A stretch of DNA of 64,000 nucleotides from Verrucomicrobiia bacterium. GTDB taxonomy: Bacteria; Verrucomicrobiota; Verrucomicrobiia; Verrucomicrobiales; Akkermansiaceae. Positions within the stretch are counted from its first letter, which is position 1. Every line of letters starts with the position of its first letter. The stretch is taken from positions 124,001 through 188,000 of the forward strand of contig CANHQJ010000004.1 of NCBI GenBank assembly GCA_947462875.1, given 5' to 3'. Below are positions 53,281 through 61,653 of the stretch, in pieces. The notes under the pieces are model-generated. The model did no database searches, had not been told where the DNA came from, and saw only the letters and a list, made by a program, of their open reading frames with translations. The translations under genes were made by a program, and so were the position numbers.

Positions 53281-55269
53281 GTGAACCCGTTGCGCCATAG
53301 ATTTTCCCTGGGACTTCTCCTTGCCGTCTCGTTGGTCATGTTGCCCCACCGGCTGGCGGCTCAGGATGCCTTGTCGGGTGATTTCTCGAAACGGTCCGAG
53401 ATCGAAAAACGCCTCGCCGCCGTCCGTGCGGAAAGCAGCGCGCTGCCCACAGACGCCGATCCCGAGCTCCGTCAGCGGCTGCAAGAACTGGATGCCATTT
53501 GCCAGTTCCACCTGACCGCGCTGGATGTTCTCGTCAAGGCCCAGGCCGGGCGTGATGCGGCCGTCCAAGCGCTCGGCGCGTGGCGTGGTTTCACCGAGCC
53601 TCCGCCTTACTCGATCCTGCTCCTCGATGAGGTCCGTGAGACGCAGGCCAATTTGGCGGCCGCTCAGCGCGCCGGCGAGGCGCAACTCCGCATCTTCCGC
53701 ACGGAAATCGAAGCCGCGCGCGACAAGCTCGACGCGCACCTGCAGGCCGAGCGTGAGTTCGCCGATGAGGCCAGCAGCGCCACCACTCCCGAAGCCCGCC
53801 AGAGTGCCGAGCGCTCGGTCAAATCCGAGAAGCTCTCCTCACGTTTTGCCGCCGAGCTGGTGGCGCGTCTCGGTTTGCGCCTTCAGTCCCAGCAAGCGGA
53901 GTTGGACATGATAGGCCCCCAAATCGAACTGGCCACACTCAAAGAAAAAGCGCTCGAAGGGAAAATCATCTTTCCTCAAAAAGATCTCGATGCTGTCCAG
54001 CAAACCATCGCGCGTGAGAGACAGGAGGCCGTTGCCGCGTTGGTCGCCACCAGCCGCCAGTCCCCGACGCCCAATCCGCTGCTGACTTGGAAAATCGAGT
54101 TCCTCGATTTGCAAAAAGACTTCTGGAATGCCCGTTTCGAAGGATTCTCAACCAAGGATACGGCAGTGGCCAAAAAAGCACTCGCCACTCTCAACGAGCA
54201 CAAAACCCGTGTCGATGACTGGACCGAGATCGCCCAGCTCCGGCTCGCCGGCGGCAGCACGGCGGCGGCCGAAATTGATCTAACAAAAATGCGCGAGAGC
54301 ATGCAGCAGGTCGCCCGGATTCAGCGCCGCATCACTTTCGCCATCGCCGATCTCGAAGGCGAGCATGTCAACATACCCGCGCTCGACCTGGTCACTTCAC
54401 GGCTGAGCGCCCTGTGGAATGCCGAGCTCTATCTTGCCGAGGAAACCGAGGTGGTCAACGGCAACAAGATCACCACCTACCGTGCCGTCACTGTGGCAAA
54501 GCTCGCGAGACTCGCCGTGATTCTCACGGTCGGCTGGCTATTGCTGCGCTTTGTCGCGCGCAAGGTGGAATCGATCGTGGCGCGCAAGGTGGGCATTTCC
54601 GCCACAGCTGCGGAGCTTGTCGCGAAATTCGTCTTCTGCCTCGGCCTCGGCTTGCTGATGGTGTACGGACTGAATACCGTCCGCATTCCCTTCACGGTTT
54701 TTGCCTTCCTCGGCGGTGCGCTGGCCATTGGCGTAGGTTTTGGCACCCAGACCATGCTGAAGAATTTCATCAGCGGCATCATCCTGATTTTCGAGCGCCC
54801 GCTCAAGGTGGGCGACACCGTGCAGATCGACAGTGTGACGGGGCGCATCCGCAGCATCGGCATGCGTGCCTCCATCATCACCCACGGTAATGGCATCGAT
54901 ACCATCATTCCCAACAGCAATCTGTTAGAGAATCAGGTGACCAACTGGACACTGAGCGATTCATTGCTGCGCCACTCGGTCACGGTGGGGGTGGACTATG
55001 CGTCGCCCACCCGCGAAGTATCCCACGCGCTGCTGGCTGTGGCGCATGAGCACGGACTGGTCCTGAAAAATCCGGCACCCGAGGTGTGCTTCGAGGACTT
55101 CGGCGAAAAGGCGCTGGTCTTCCGTCTGCTCTTCTGGTTTGATACCAGCAAGGTATCCGCGGATACCATCAGCAGTGATTTACGGTATATGATCGGAAAC
55201 GCATTTGCGGATGCCGGCCTGATCATTTCCAGCCCCCATCACCGTGCTCAGAGCAACTCCAACTCATGA
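53281..55269 (+). CDS. MscS-family mechanosensitive channel with long periplasmic helical domain
   Basis: A 662-residue protein starting at GTG 53281. A signal peptide (LGLLLAVSLVMLPHRLAA) is followed by about 370 residues of helical, coiled-coil periplasmic sequence, then membrane helices from about residue 400 and the MscS core: AFLGGALAIGVGFGTQ pore helix, FISGIILIFERPLKVGD and the GIDTIIPNSNLLENQVTNW cytoplasmic beta domain. This is the MscK/MscM-like large type. It releases solutes under membrane tension. Its place in the sulfatase locus is unusual and could protect against osmotic load from substrate uptake; that is inference. Confidence 0.88.
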   Translation: MNPLRHRFSLGLLLAVSLVMLPHRLAAQDALSGDFSKRSEIEKRLAAVRAESSALPTDADPELRQRLQELDAICQFHLTALDVLVKAQAGRDAAVQALGAWRGFTEPPPYSILLLDEVRETQANLAAAQRAGEAQLRIFRTEIEAARDKLDAHLQAEREFADEASSATTPEARQSAERSVKSEKLSSRFAAELVARLGLRLQSQQAELDMIGPQIELATLKEKALEGKIIFPQKDLDAVQQTIARERQEAVAALVATSRQSPTPNPLLTWKIEFLDLQKDFWNARFEGFSTKDTAVAKKALATLNEHKTRVDDWTEIAQLRLAGGSTAAAEIDLTKMRESMQQVARIQRRITFAIADLEGEHVNIPALDLVTSRLSALWNAELYLAEETEVVNGNKITTYRAVTVAKLARLAVILTVGWLLLRFVARKVESIVARKVGISATAAELVAKFVFCLGLGLLMVYGLNTVRIPFTVFAFLGGALAIGVGFGTQTMLKNFISGIILIFERPLKVGDTVQIDSVTGRIRSIGMRASIITHGNGIDTIIPNSNLLENQVTNWTLSDSLLRHSVTVGVDYASPTREVSHALLAVAHEHGLVLKNPAPEVCFEDFGEKALVFRLLFWFDTSKVSADTISSDLRYMIGNAFADAGLIISSPHHRAQSNSNS

Positions 55270-55344
55270 TTTCCCTCTCCCGCCTGAAATTTTTTCGCCT
55301 CTATTTCCTGATACAATCTTTCCATGCAACAACTCTATAAACCT

Positions 55345-57711
55345 ATGAAAAACACCATTCATCGTATTGCTACAATGCTGCCTATCGCGGTCGGGCTGTG
55401 TTTCAGTTCCATCGCCCAGGATGCCCCTCCTCCCGCCGATCCCGGTTGGCCGCGCGAGTTCGCCGCGGAAAATAAAAAACTCACGATCTATCAACCGCAG
55501 GTCGATGAGTGGAAGGACTACACGACCATTCATTTCCGCTGTGCCATCGAGGTGGAAGGCGTGATGAAAGAACCCAAGTTCGGCGTCGCGGAGATTGAGG
55601 CCAGAACGCTGGTGGACCAGACCGCCCGGACGGTGAAAGTATTCCCCATCAAACGGGAGATCCGTTTCACGGGAGTTTCCCCCGAGGAGGAAAAATCCCT
55701 CCGCACCACCGTCGATGCCATTCGCCCGCCGCAGCAACTCATCACGGTATCGCTCGATCGCGTGCTGGCCTGTCTTGACTCCGAGTCCGCTGCCGTGCAG
55801 AAAACGGTGGATGTCAGCCTTGCGCCGCCGAAGATTTTCTACAGCAACAAACCTGCCGTGCTGGTCATCTTCATGGGCGAGCCGCAGTTCAAGCCGGTAG
55901 TGGCATCGGACCCCGATCTGATGTTCGCGCTCAACACCAACTGGGACGTGTTCTATCAGCCCTCGAGCAAAAGTTTCTATCTGCTCAACGACGATCACTG
56001 GCTCACCGCTACTTCTGCCGAGGGACCATGGACGGTGGCGACTACCTTGCCGGACAAACTCAACAAGCTGCCCGCCGATGACAACTGGGCGGAAATCCGC
56101 AAGCACATTCCCGCGAAAAAAGTCGATGTCGCGGAGCATGTCTATGCCAGCAAACAGCCTGCCGAATTGCTGCTCACCGCGGGCGATCCCGATTACAAGC
56201 CCATTCCCAACACCAAGTTGCTGGAAGTGGCGAATACCGAGAGCCTGTTGATGCTAGACTCCGCTGGCGGAAAATTTTATTATCAGGTCGCCGGTCGCTG
56301 GTTCCGCGCGCCGAAACTCGATGGTCCCTGGGAAGCCGCCAGCAACAACCTGCCCGATGATTTCAAAAACATTCCGGATGATCATCCGCTCGCCTTCGTC
56401 AAGTCCACCGTGCCCGGAACGGATGAGGCGAAGGATGCCGTATTGCTGGCATCGGTGCCACAATCCACTTTTGTCGATACCACCAAAGCGCCGACGCTGG
56501 AAGTCACCTACAAAGGAGCGCCGGTGTTTGAGCCTATCCCGCCCACCTCGGTGAAATACGCGGTGAACTCTCCCTTCTCGGTGTTTCTTGTCAATAATGG
56601 CTACTACTGCTGCGACCAAGGCGTGTGGTTTTCCGCCACAACAGCGAATGGCCCCTGGGCCTGGGCGACCACAGTGCCTAACGAAATTTACTCCATCCCC
56701 GTGTCCAGCCCGGCGCACAATGTCACCTACGTGACCGTCAAGGAGTCCACTCCTGACACCGTCATTTACAATCAAACCTCCGGCTACAGCGGTGAGTATG
56801 TGGCGGCGAATGGCGTGCTGATGTTTGGCGCGGGCTTGTTGGTAGCGGCATTGATCGATGACCACCATGACCATTATTGCTATCCGCCCTCCTCTTGGTA
56901 TTCGTACGGCTGCGGTGCCGTCTATCATTACGGCTACGGCGGTTACTATGGTGCGGCGGGTCGTGTCTACGGCCCCTATGGCGGTGCTGGTTATGTCGCG
57001 GCCTACAATCCCGCTACGGGCATTTACAGCCGTGGTGCCTATGCCTATGGACCCTACGGCAGCGCGGGCTATCGCCAGGCGTATAATCCGCATACCGGAA
57101 CCTATGCCGCTGCCGGATATCGCGCGACTCCGTATGGCACAGTATCAGGTGCCAGAGCCTACAATCCGTACACCGGAGCCACTGCTGCCGGCGGTCGTGT
57201 CAGCACCGCTTATGGCTCTGCCGGGCGCGCCGCTGCGTACAATCCGGTCACGGGCAAAGCCGCCACCGCTGGTTATGTTTCCGGTGATGCTGGCACCGTC
57301 GCCGGAGGACGCAATAACCAAGGAGGCGCTGCAGTCGGATGGGATACCAAGAACGGCCAAGGCGCTGTTGTCAAAACAAAGAATGACAACGTCTATGCCG
57401 CACACGATGGCAATGTGTACAAAAAAGACTCAAACGGCAACTGGAGCAGCAATACCGGTAGTGGTTGGAAACCTGCCGAAGCAACCAAACCCACTGCCAC
57501 GGCACCATCGCAGCGGCCTGCCCAGCCGACGACCCGCCCGACCACGCCGACGCAGCGTCCCACGACCACGCAAAGCACCAGCCGTCAATCGCTCGATTCG
57601 ATGTCGCAATCGCGCTCACGCGGCAATACCCAAACCCAGCGCACGCAATCCTTCCAGCGATCCGCCCCCAGCTCCAGCGGTGGCAGAAGTGGTGGCGGCA
57701 GACGGCGTTAA
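55345..57711 (+). CDS. Large secreted/membrane-anchored protein with four 26-residue repeats
   Basis: A 788-residue protein. Signal peptide ATMLPIAVGLCFSS. The globular part (to about 480) has four or five pieces, several ending in a Trp-Gly-Pro-Trp turn (SAEGPWTVATTLP, LDGPWEAASNN, ANGPWAWATTVP), themselves a degenerate repeat. A membrane helix (NGVLMFGAGLLVAALIDD, about 490-510) precedes a Tyr/Gly-rich region with exact-length AYNP repeats, then a Thr/Pro/Gln/Ser-rich tail ending GGRSGGGRRR. Similar proteins in Planctomycetes are labelled carbohydrate-binding family V/XII, which I cannot verify. I chose ATG 55345; ATG 55324 is in frame. Confidence 0.75.
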   Translation: MKNTIHRIATMLPIAVGLCFSSIAQDAPPPADPGWPREFAAENKKLTIYQPQVDEWKDYTTIHFRCAIEVEGVMKEPKFGVAEIEARTLVDQTARTVKVFPIKREIRFTGVSPEEEKSLRTTVDAIRPPQQLITVSLDRVLACLDSESAAVQKTVDVSLAPPKIFYSNKPAVLVIFMGEPQFKPVVASDPDLMFALNTNWDVFYQPSSKSFYLLNDDHWLTATSAEGPWTVATTLPDKLNKLPADDNWAEIRKHIPAKKVDVAEHVYASKQPAELLLTAGDPDYKPIPNTKLLEVANTESLLMLDSAGGKFYYQVAGRWFRAPKLDGPWEAASNNLPDDFKNIPDDHPLAFVKSTVPGTDEAKDAVLLASVPQSTFVDTTKAPTLEVTYKGAPVFEPIPPTSVKYAVNSPFSVFLVNNGYYCCDQGVWFSATTANGPWAWATTVPNEIYSIPVSSPAHNVTYVTVKESTPDTVIYNQTSGYSGEYVAANGVLMFGAGLLVAALIDDHHDHYCYPPSSWYSYGCGAVYHYGYGGYYGAAGRVYGPYGGAGYVAAYNPATGIYSRGAYAYGPYGSAGYRQAYNPHTGTYAAAGYRATPYGTVSGARAYNPYTGATAAGGRVSTAYGSAGRAAAYNPVTGKAATAGYVSGDAGTVAGGRNNQGGAAVGWDTKNGQGAVVKTKNDNVYAAHDGNVYKKDSNGNWSSNTGSGWKPAEATKPTATAPSQRPAQPTTRPTTPTQRPTTTQSTSRQSLDSMSQSRSRGNTQTQRTQSFQRSAPSSSGGRSGGGRRR
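57001..57312 (+). repeat. Four tandem 78-bp (26-codon) repeats
   Basis: AYNP-x-TG begins at 57001, 57079, 57157 and 57235, an exact 78-base period, each unit carrying a conserved AYNP and, less strictly, a PYG-type segment. The DNA diverges while length is kept, pointing to selection on the protein repeat. Confidence 0.9.
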
Positions 57712-57757
57712 TTTTGTTCTTTCCCTGTTAAATCCTATCTTCTATACCTCTCCTATC

Positions 57758-58540
57758 ATGAAAACCACATTGCTATTGGCTTCCACATTGTTCCTCTCCG
57801 CGATTCCCGCAAGCGCCGCCACCACGGTGACTTCGGCCACTGATGCGACCTTCACCACCACGGCGGACTCCGACTGGCGTTACCAGTTCTCGCTCCCCGG
57901 CTGGCTTCCCAGCCTCAATGGTCACATGATCGTAAAGGGTGAGCCCTTGCAGCTTGATTTGGACGTGTATGATGAGCTGTTGCCCAACCTGAGCTCCACC
58001 GTGATGGGTTCTTTCGAGGTGGGCAAAGGCAAGTGGAGTTTCCTTACGGACCTGCTCTACATCAGTTTGAAACCATCGGGCTCGCTGCCGCGCGCTGATT
58101 TTGACATGGAGCTGCAGCAATTCATGGGCAACTTCGCGGTATTCTACAACGTGCTCGATACCGAGGACAGCCGCATGGATGTCTATGGCGGAGTCCGCGT
58201 CAACTGGCTGAAAGTGGATGTGGATGCCAGAGGGAAAGGACCGCTGGGCCGCACCTTCAGCAAGTCCTCCGACATGACCTGGGTGGATCCCATCGTTGGT
58301 GTGCGTTACCAGTATGATATCAATGAAAAAACGTTCATCACGGCGATGGCGGATGTGGGCGGATTCGGCGTAGCATCGGACTTCGCGGGAAATGCCCTGA
58401 TTTCCCTCGGATACCGCGTGAACGACAAGCTTTCGCTGGGCGTGGGCTACAAGGCGAACTATTCCGACTACACCGATGGCGATGTGACCTATGACATCAC
58501 GGAACACGGTCTGTTGCTCAGCCTCGACTACGCGTTTTAA
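57758..58540 (+). CDS. Outer-membrane beta-barrel protein (end of the locus)
   Basis: A 260-residue exported protein: signal peptide LLLASTLFLSAIPASAA, then strand-rich sequence with WRYQFSLPGWLPSLNGHM and an ending LLSLDYAF whose terminal Phe is the barrel signal. The RYQYDINEKTFITAMADVGG and DKLSLGVGYKANYSDY blocks look like OmpW/OmpA-type porins. ATG 57758 follows the repeat protein by 46 bases; the longer upstream frame is a shadow of that gene. The same strand and spacing suggest it closes the locus. Confidence 0.8.
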   Translation: MKTTLLLASTLFLSAIPASAATTVTSATDATFTTTADSDWRYQFSLPGWLPSLNGHMIVKGEPLQLDLDVYDELLPNLSSTVMGSFEVGKGKWSFLTDLLYISLKPSGSLPRADFDMELQQFMGNFAVFYNVLDTEDSRMDVYGGVRVNWLKVDVDARGKGPLGRTFSKSSDMTWVDPIVGVRYQYDINEKTFITAMADVGGFGVASDFAGNALISLGYRVNDKLSLGVGYKANYSDYTDGDVTYDITEHGLLLSLDYAF

Positions 58541-58592
58541 GAAAGTTGCTGCAATTTTGCCCTTTTCATGAGCGGCGCTGCGGGTAACGATA

Positions 58593-59810
58593 GTGCCGGT
58601 GAAGGAAAGGATCGAAGAATTCGAGCGTTGGGCCTCCGACGTGATTTTCGGACGGGTGCGGGGATTCCGCGCCTTCCTCACGCGTTGGGCCTTGCGTGCT
58701 CTTTCGGGATTGTACCGTGCCATCATTCAGACGCGGAAATTTTTGTTTTTGAACGACTACAAGGAGCGCCACCACATGGGCACCCTGACGATTTCCGTGG
58801 GCAACCTGACGGTGGGCGGTACGGGAAAAACACCGGTGGTGGAGCTGCTCGCGCGCACGCTGCGCGACCGGCAGCGGCAGGTGGCGATTCTCTCGCGCGG
58901 CTACAAAAGCAAGGCGCTCGCGGAAGCCCAGAAATGGACTTCATCCCACGGCCATCGGATCAAGCCGGAGCTGATGCCGAAGATTGTGTCCACGGGTCGG
59001 GCGATTTTGCTGGATTCGAAATTCGCCGGCGATGAGCCCTTCATGCTGGCGAGCAACCTTGATGGCGTGGCGGTCCTGGTCGATCGTGATCGTGTGAAGT
59101 CCGCCCGTTTCGCGATCAAGGAACTGGGCTCCGATACCTTGATCCTCGATGACGGCATGCAGTACTTGCGCATGTCGCGCGGATTGGATTTGTGTTTGGT
59201 GGATGCCAACACGCCCTTCGGCACCGGAGCCATGCTGCCAGCGGGCACCCTGCGCGAGCCGCGCGCCAATCTCTCCCGGGCCCATTACATCATCCTGACG
59301 AAATCCGATGGCTCGGATCACGGCCCTCTGATCAAAAAACTCCGCCGCTACAATCCCACGGCCCCGATCATCACCACCACCCACGGTCCCAGGCACCTGG
59401 AAAATCTCGCGACCTTCGAGCGCAAGCCTCTCGACTACCTGCAAGGGAAACACATCGCCGCCTTGTCGGGCATCGCGGTACCCGAAAACTTTGAAAACTC
59501 ACTCGTGAAACTGGGCGCACGCGTGGATGTCAAAAAACGCTTCTCGGACCATCACCGTTTTTCCAGCCGCGAAATTGAAAAGTTCACGCAGCGCTGTCTG
59601 GAGCGCGATCTGGAGATGATCGTGACGACGGAAAAGGACGCGGTGCGCTATCCCCGAAGCACCCTGGCAGAGGTGCCGGTCTGGTTCTTGCGCATTGAAG
59701 TGGAAATCCTTTCGGGGCATGAACACTGGCAGCACATGATCGAACATGTGTGCCAGCCCGCCGCGCACGGCAATCCTGTCCTGCGCCAACGGCTCGCCTT
59801 CGCGGGCTAA
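58593..59810 (+). CDS. lpxK: Tetraacyldisaccharide 4'-kinase
   Basis: A 405-residue membrane-associated kinase that adds the 4' phosphate to lipid A precursor. Signature: SVGNLTVGGTGKTPVVELLA (P-loop), then LSRGYKSKAL, DDGMQYLRMSRGLDLCLVD and a C-terminal VTTEKDAVRY. Presence of LpxK implies an LPS-type outer membrane. Start is GTG 58593 (a second GTG is at 58599); no clear ribosome-binding site. Longer than E. coli LpxK (328) by an N-terminal helix and a C-terminal extension. Confidence 0.9.
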   Translation: MPVKERIEEFERWASDVIFGRVRGFRAFLTRWALRALSGLYRAIIQTRKFLFLNDYKERHHMGTLTISVGNLTVGGTGKTPVVELLARTLRDRQRQVAILSRGYKSKALAEAQKWTSSHGHRIKPELMPKIVSTGRAILLDSKFAGDEPFMLASNLDGVAVLVDRDRVKSARFAIKELGSDTLILDDGMQYLRMSRGLDLCLVDANTPFGTGAMLPAGTLREPRANLSRAHYIILTKSDGSDHGPLIKKLRRYNPTAPIITTTHGPRHLENLATFERKPLDYLQGKHIAALSGIAVPENFENSLVKLGARVDVKKRFSDHHRFSSREIEKFTQRCLERDLEMIVTTEKDAVRYPRSTLAEVPVWFLRIEVEILSGHEHWQHMIEHVCQPAAHGNPVLRQRLAFAG

Positions 59811-59820
59811 CACATTTTTT

Positions 59821-60909
59821 ATGAAACCTTCGCTACTCGGAATCACCAAAGAGGAATTGGCCGCCCATCTCGCGGAGCACGGGCATCCGGCGTATCGCGC
59901 GGACCAAATCCTCGACTGGGTGTGGAAAAAACGCCCGGCATCGATCGATGCGATGAGCAACCTGCCCAAAGCCTTGCGCGCCTACCTCGAGGAAAATTTT
60001 TCCCTCTATCCGCTGACGCCCGCGCGTGAACTCGGCTCCACTGATACCACGCGCAAAATGCTCTACAAGCTGCACGACGGCCGCTACATCGAGAGCGTTC
60101 TCATTCCCGCGAATCCCGCGCTCTATGGCGGGCGGGCGGACCGGCTCACGCTGTGTGTTTCTTCCCAGGTCGGCTGCGCCTACGGCTGCAAGTTCTGTGC
60201 CTCGGGCCTGGCCGGATTCACGCGCAACCTCACCGCCGCCGAGATCGCCGCGCAGGTGTTGCAGACGGAAATGCTCGCCGGGGATCGCATTGACAATCTC
60301 GTTTTCATGGGCATGGGCGAGCCGCTGGCGAATAGCAAAAATCTGCTGCAAGCGATCGAACTCATCACCTCGCCCTGGGGCCTGAATCTGGGAGCGCGGC
60401 ATCTCACGATTTCCACTTCCGGCCTGGTGCCGCAGATCCGCGAGCTGGCACGCCATCCGCGCCAAATCCGCCTGGCGATTTCCCTGCACGGTGCCACCGA
60501 TGCCGTGCGCGATCAGATCATGCCGGTGAACAAAAAGTATCCGACGTCACAATTGTTCGAGGCTTTGCACGACTGGAACGCGCAGAAAAAACAACATCTT
60601 ACGTTAGAGTATATTCTGATCCAAGGCATCAATGACGACCTCGAACAAGCGCGCATCCTAGCCACCCACGCGCGATCCTTCCAAGCGAAAGTGAACCTCA
60701 TTCCCTACAACACCGTCGAGGGGCTGCCGTGGAAGCGTCCGGAAATTTCCCACTGCCAGGCCTTCCGCAACATCCTCACCAAAGCCGGCGTCACCGCCAC
60801 CCTGCGCCTCGAAAAAGGCCACGACATCGAAGCCGCCTGCGGACAACTGCGTTTGATCAAGGAGACGGAGGAAGGGATTGGGGGAAACGCTGAAATGTTG
60901 AAAAGCTGA
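59821..60909 (+). CDS. rlmN: Dual-specificity 23S rRNA/tRNA adenosine C2-methyltransferase RlmN
   Basis: A 362-residue radical-SAM enzyme methylating A2503 of 23S rRNA and A37 of some tRNAs. The cluster motif is CAYGCKFC, and MGMGEPLAN, LHGATDAVRDQIMPVNKKYP and the C-terminal catalytic-Cys region (EAACGQLR) follow family order. ATG 59821 (MKPSLLG) lies 10 bases after lpxK. The last few codons run into a short octanucleotide tandem repeat, so the C-terminus past GQLRLIKE may be variable. Confidence 0.93.
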   Translation: MKPSLLGITKEELAAHLAEHGHPAYRADQILDWVWKKRPASIDAMSNLPKALRAYLEENFSLYPLTPARELGSTDTTRKMLYKLHDGRYIESVLIPANPALYGGRADRLTLCVSSQVGCAYGCKFCASGLAGFTRNLTAAEIAAQVLQTEMLAGDRIDNLVFMGMGEPLANSKNLLQAIELITSPWGLNLGARHLTISTSGLVPQIRELARHPRQIRLAISLHGATDAVRDQIMPVNKKYPTSQLFEALHDWNAQKKQHLTLEYILIQGINDDLEQARILATHARSFQAKVNLIPYNTVEGLPWKRPEISHCQAFRNILTKAGVTATLRLEKGHDIEAACGQLRLIKETEEGIGGNAEMLKS

Positions 60910-60922
60910 AACTCTGAAAGTT
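60889..60922 (+). repeat. Octanucleotide tandem repeat across the rlmN stop
   Basis: TGAAA begins at 60891, 60899, 60907 and 60915, an exact eight-base period with variable third-quarter bases (TGAAATGT, TGAAAAGC, TGAAACTC, TGAAAGTT). The third unit supplies the stop codon of rlmN. A gain or loss of one unit would change the frame of the last few codons. Confidence 0.6.
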
Positions 60923-60962
60923 GCAATCAACGCAATCTGTTAGATGGAGGAGAACCATTTGG

Positions 60963-61547
60963 TCAAAGCCGCTGCATGCTTTCCACCAGAGCACCGGCAC
61001 CGCTGCCGGTTTTGGCGGAGACGGGGAAAACCTGGGGCTGGGCGGTGGTCCAGAGGGACATCTCGTTTTGAAACAGCTCGATGTTTTTTTTCACGGCGTT
61101 CGGCTTGGCGCGGTCGATCTTATTGAAGACGAGCGCGAAGGGGAGACGCAGCTGGATGAGCCACTGCACGAATTCCAGATCGATGCGCTGCGGTGTGAGA
61201 GTGGCATCGAGGATGACGTAGGTGCAGGCCAGTCCCTCGCGGGCGCTGATGTATTCGGCGATCACGTCGTGGAAGAAGTCGCGCTGATCCTTTTTGACTT
61301 TGGCAAATCCATAGCCCGGCAGGTCCACCATGCGCCATTTTTGGTTGATGATGAAATAGTTGATGAGCTTGGTATGGCCGGGCGTGGCGGAGACTTTGGC
61401 GAGGTCTTTTTTTCCCGTCAGCATGTTGAGCAGGGAGGACTTGCCGACATTAGAGCGGCCGATGAAGGCGCACTCGGGCATGGTGACTTCGGGGCAGTCG
61501 GCCAAGGTCGGTGCGCTGGTTTCAAAGATCGCGGACTGAATACGCAT
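60963..61547 (-). CDS. engB: Ribosome-biogenesis GTPase EngB (YihA/YsxC)
   Basis: A 194-residue GTPase. G1 GRSNVGKSSLLN, G3 DLPGYGFAKVK, G4 VFNKIDRAK and the G5-like PVSAKTGSG are visible. It is needed for large-subunit assembly and division. ATG 61547 (MRIQSAIF) gives the normal N-terminus; an in-frame ATG at 61583 adds 12 hydrophobic residues and is less likely. It is convergent with rlmN. Confidence 0.92.
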   Translation of the reverse strand: MRIQSAIFETSAPTLADCPEVTMPECAFIGRSNVGKSSLLNMLTGKKDLAKVSATPGHTKLINYFIINQKWRMVDLPGYGFAKVKKDQRDFFHDVIAEYISAREGLACTYVILDATLTPQRIDLEFVQWLIQLRLPFALVFNKIDRAKPNAVKKNIELFQNEMSLWTTAQPQVFPVSAKTGSGAGALVESMQRL

Positions 61548-61653
61548 GAGAGAAAAGTGTAAGGAAAAAGCTGCCACCAGCATGGGAGGCTGACGCCCAC
61601 ATTGTCAAGGAACATCGTGGAAGCAAGGATTCAACGGCGATTCGATCCATCTG

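Noticed and set aside
57001-57312. 78-base periodic repeats as a possible CRISPR array
   Set aside because: The repeats are in frame in a protein, have no constant repeat plus unique spacer structure, and no cas genes are nearby.
56858-57757. Upstream extension of the last barrel gene
   Set aside because: It is an out-of-frame reading of the repeat protein (Met/Pro/Arg-rich); ATG 57758 opens a proper signal peptide.
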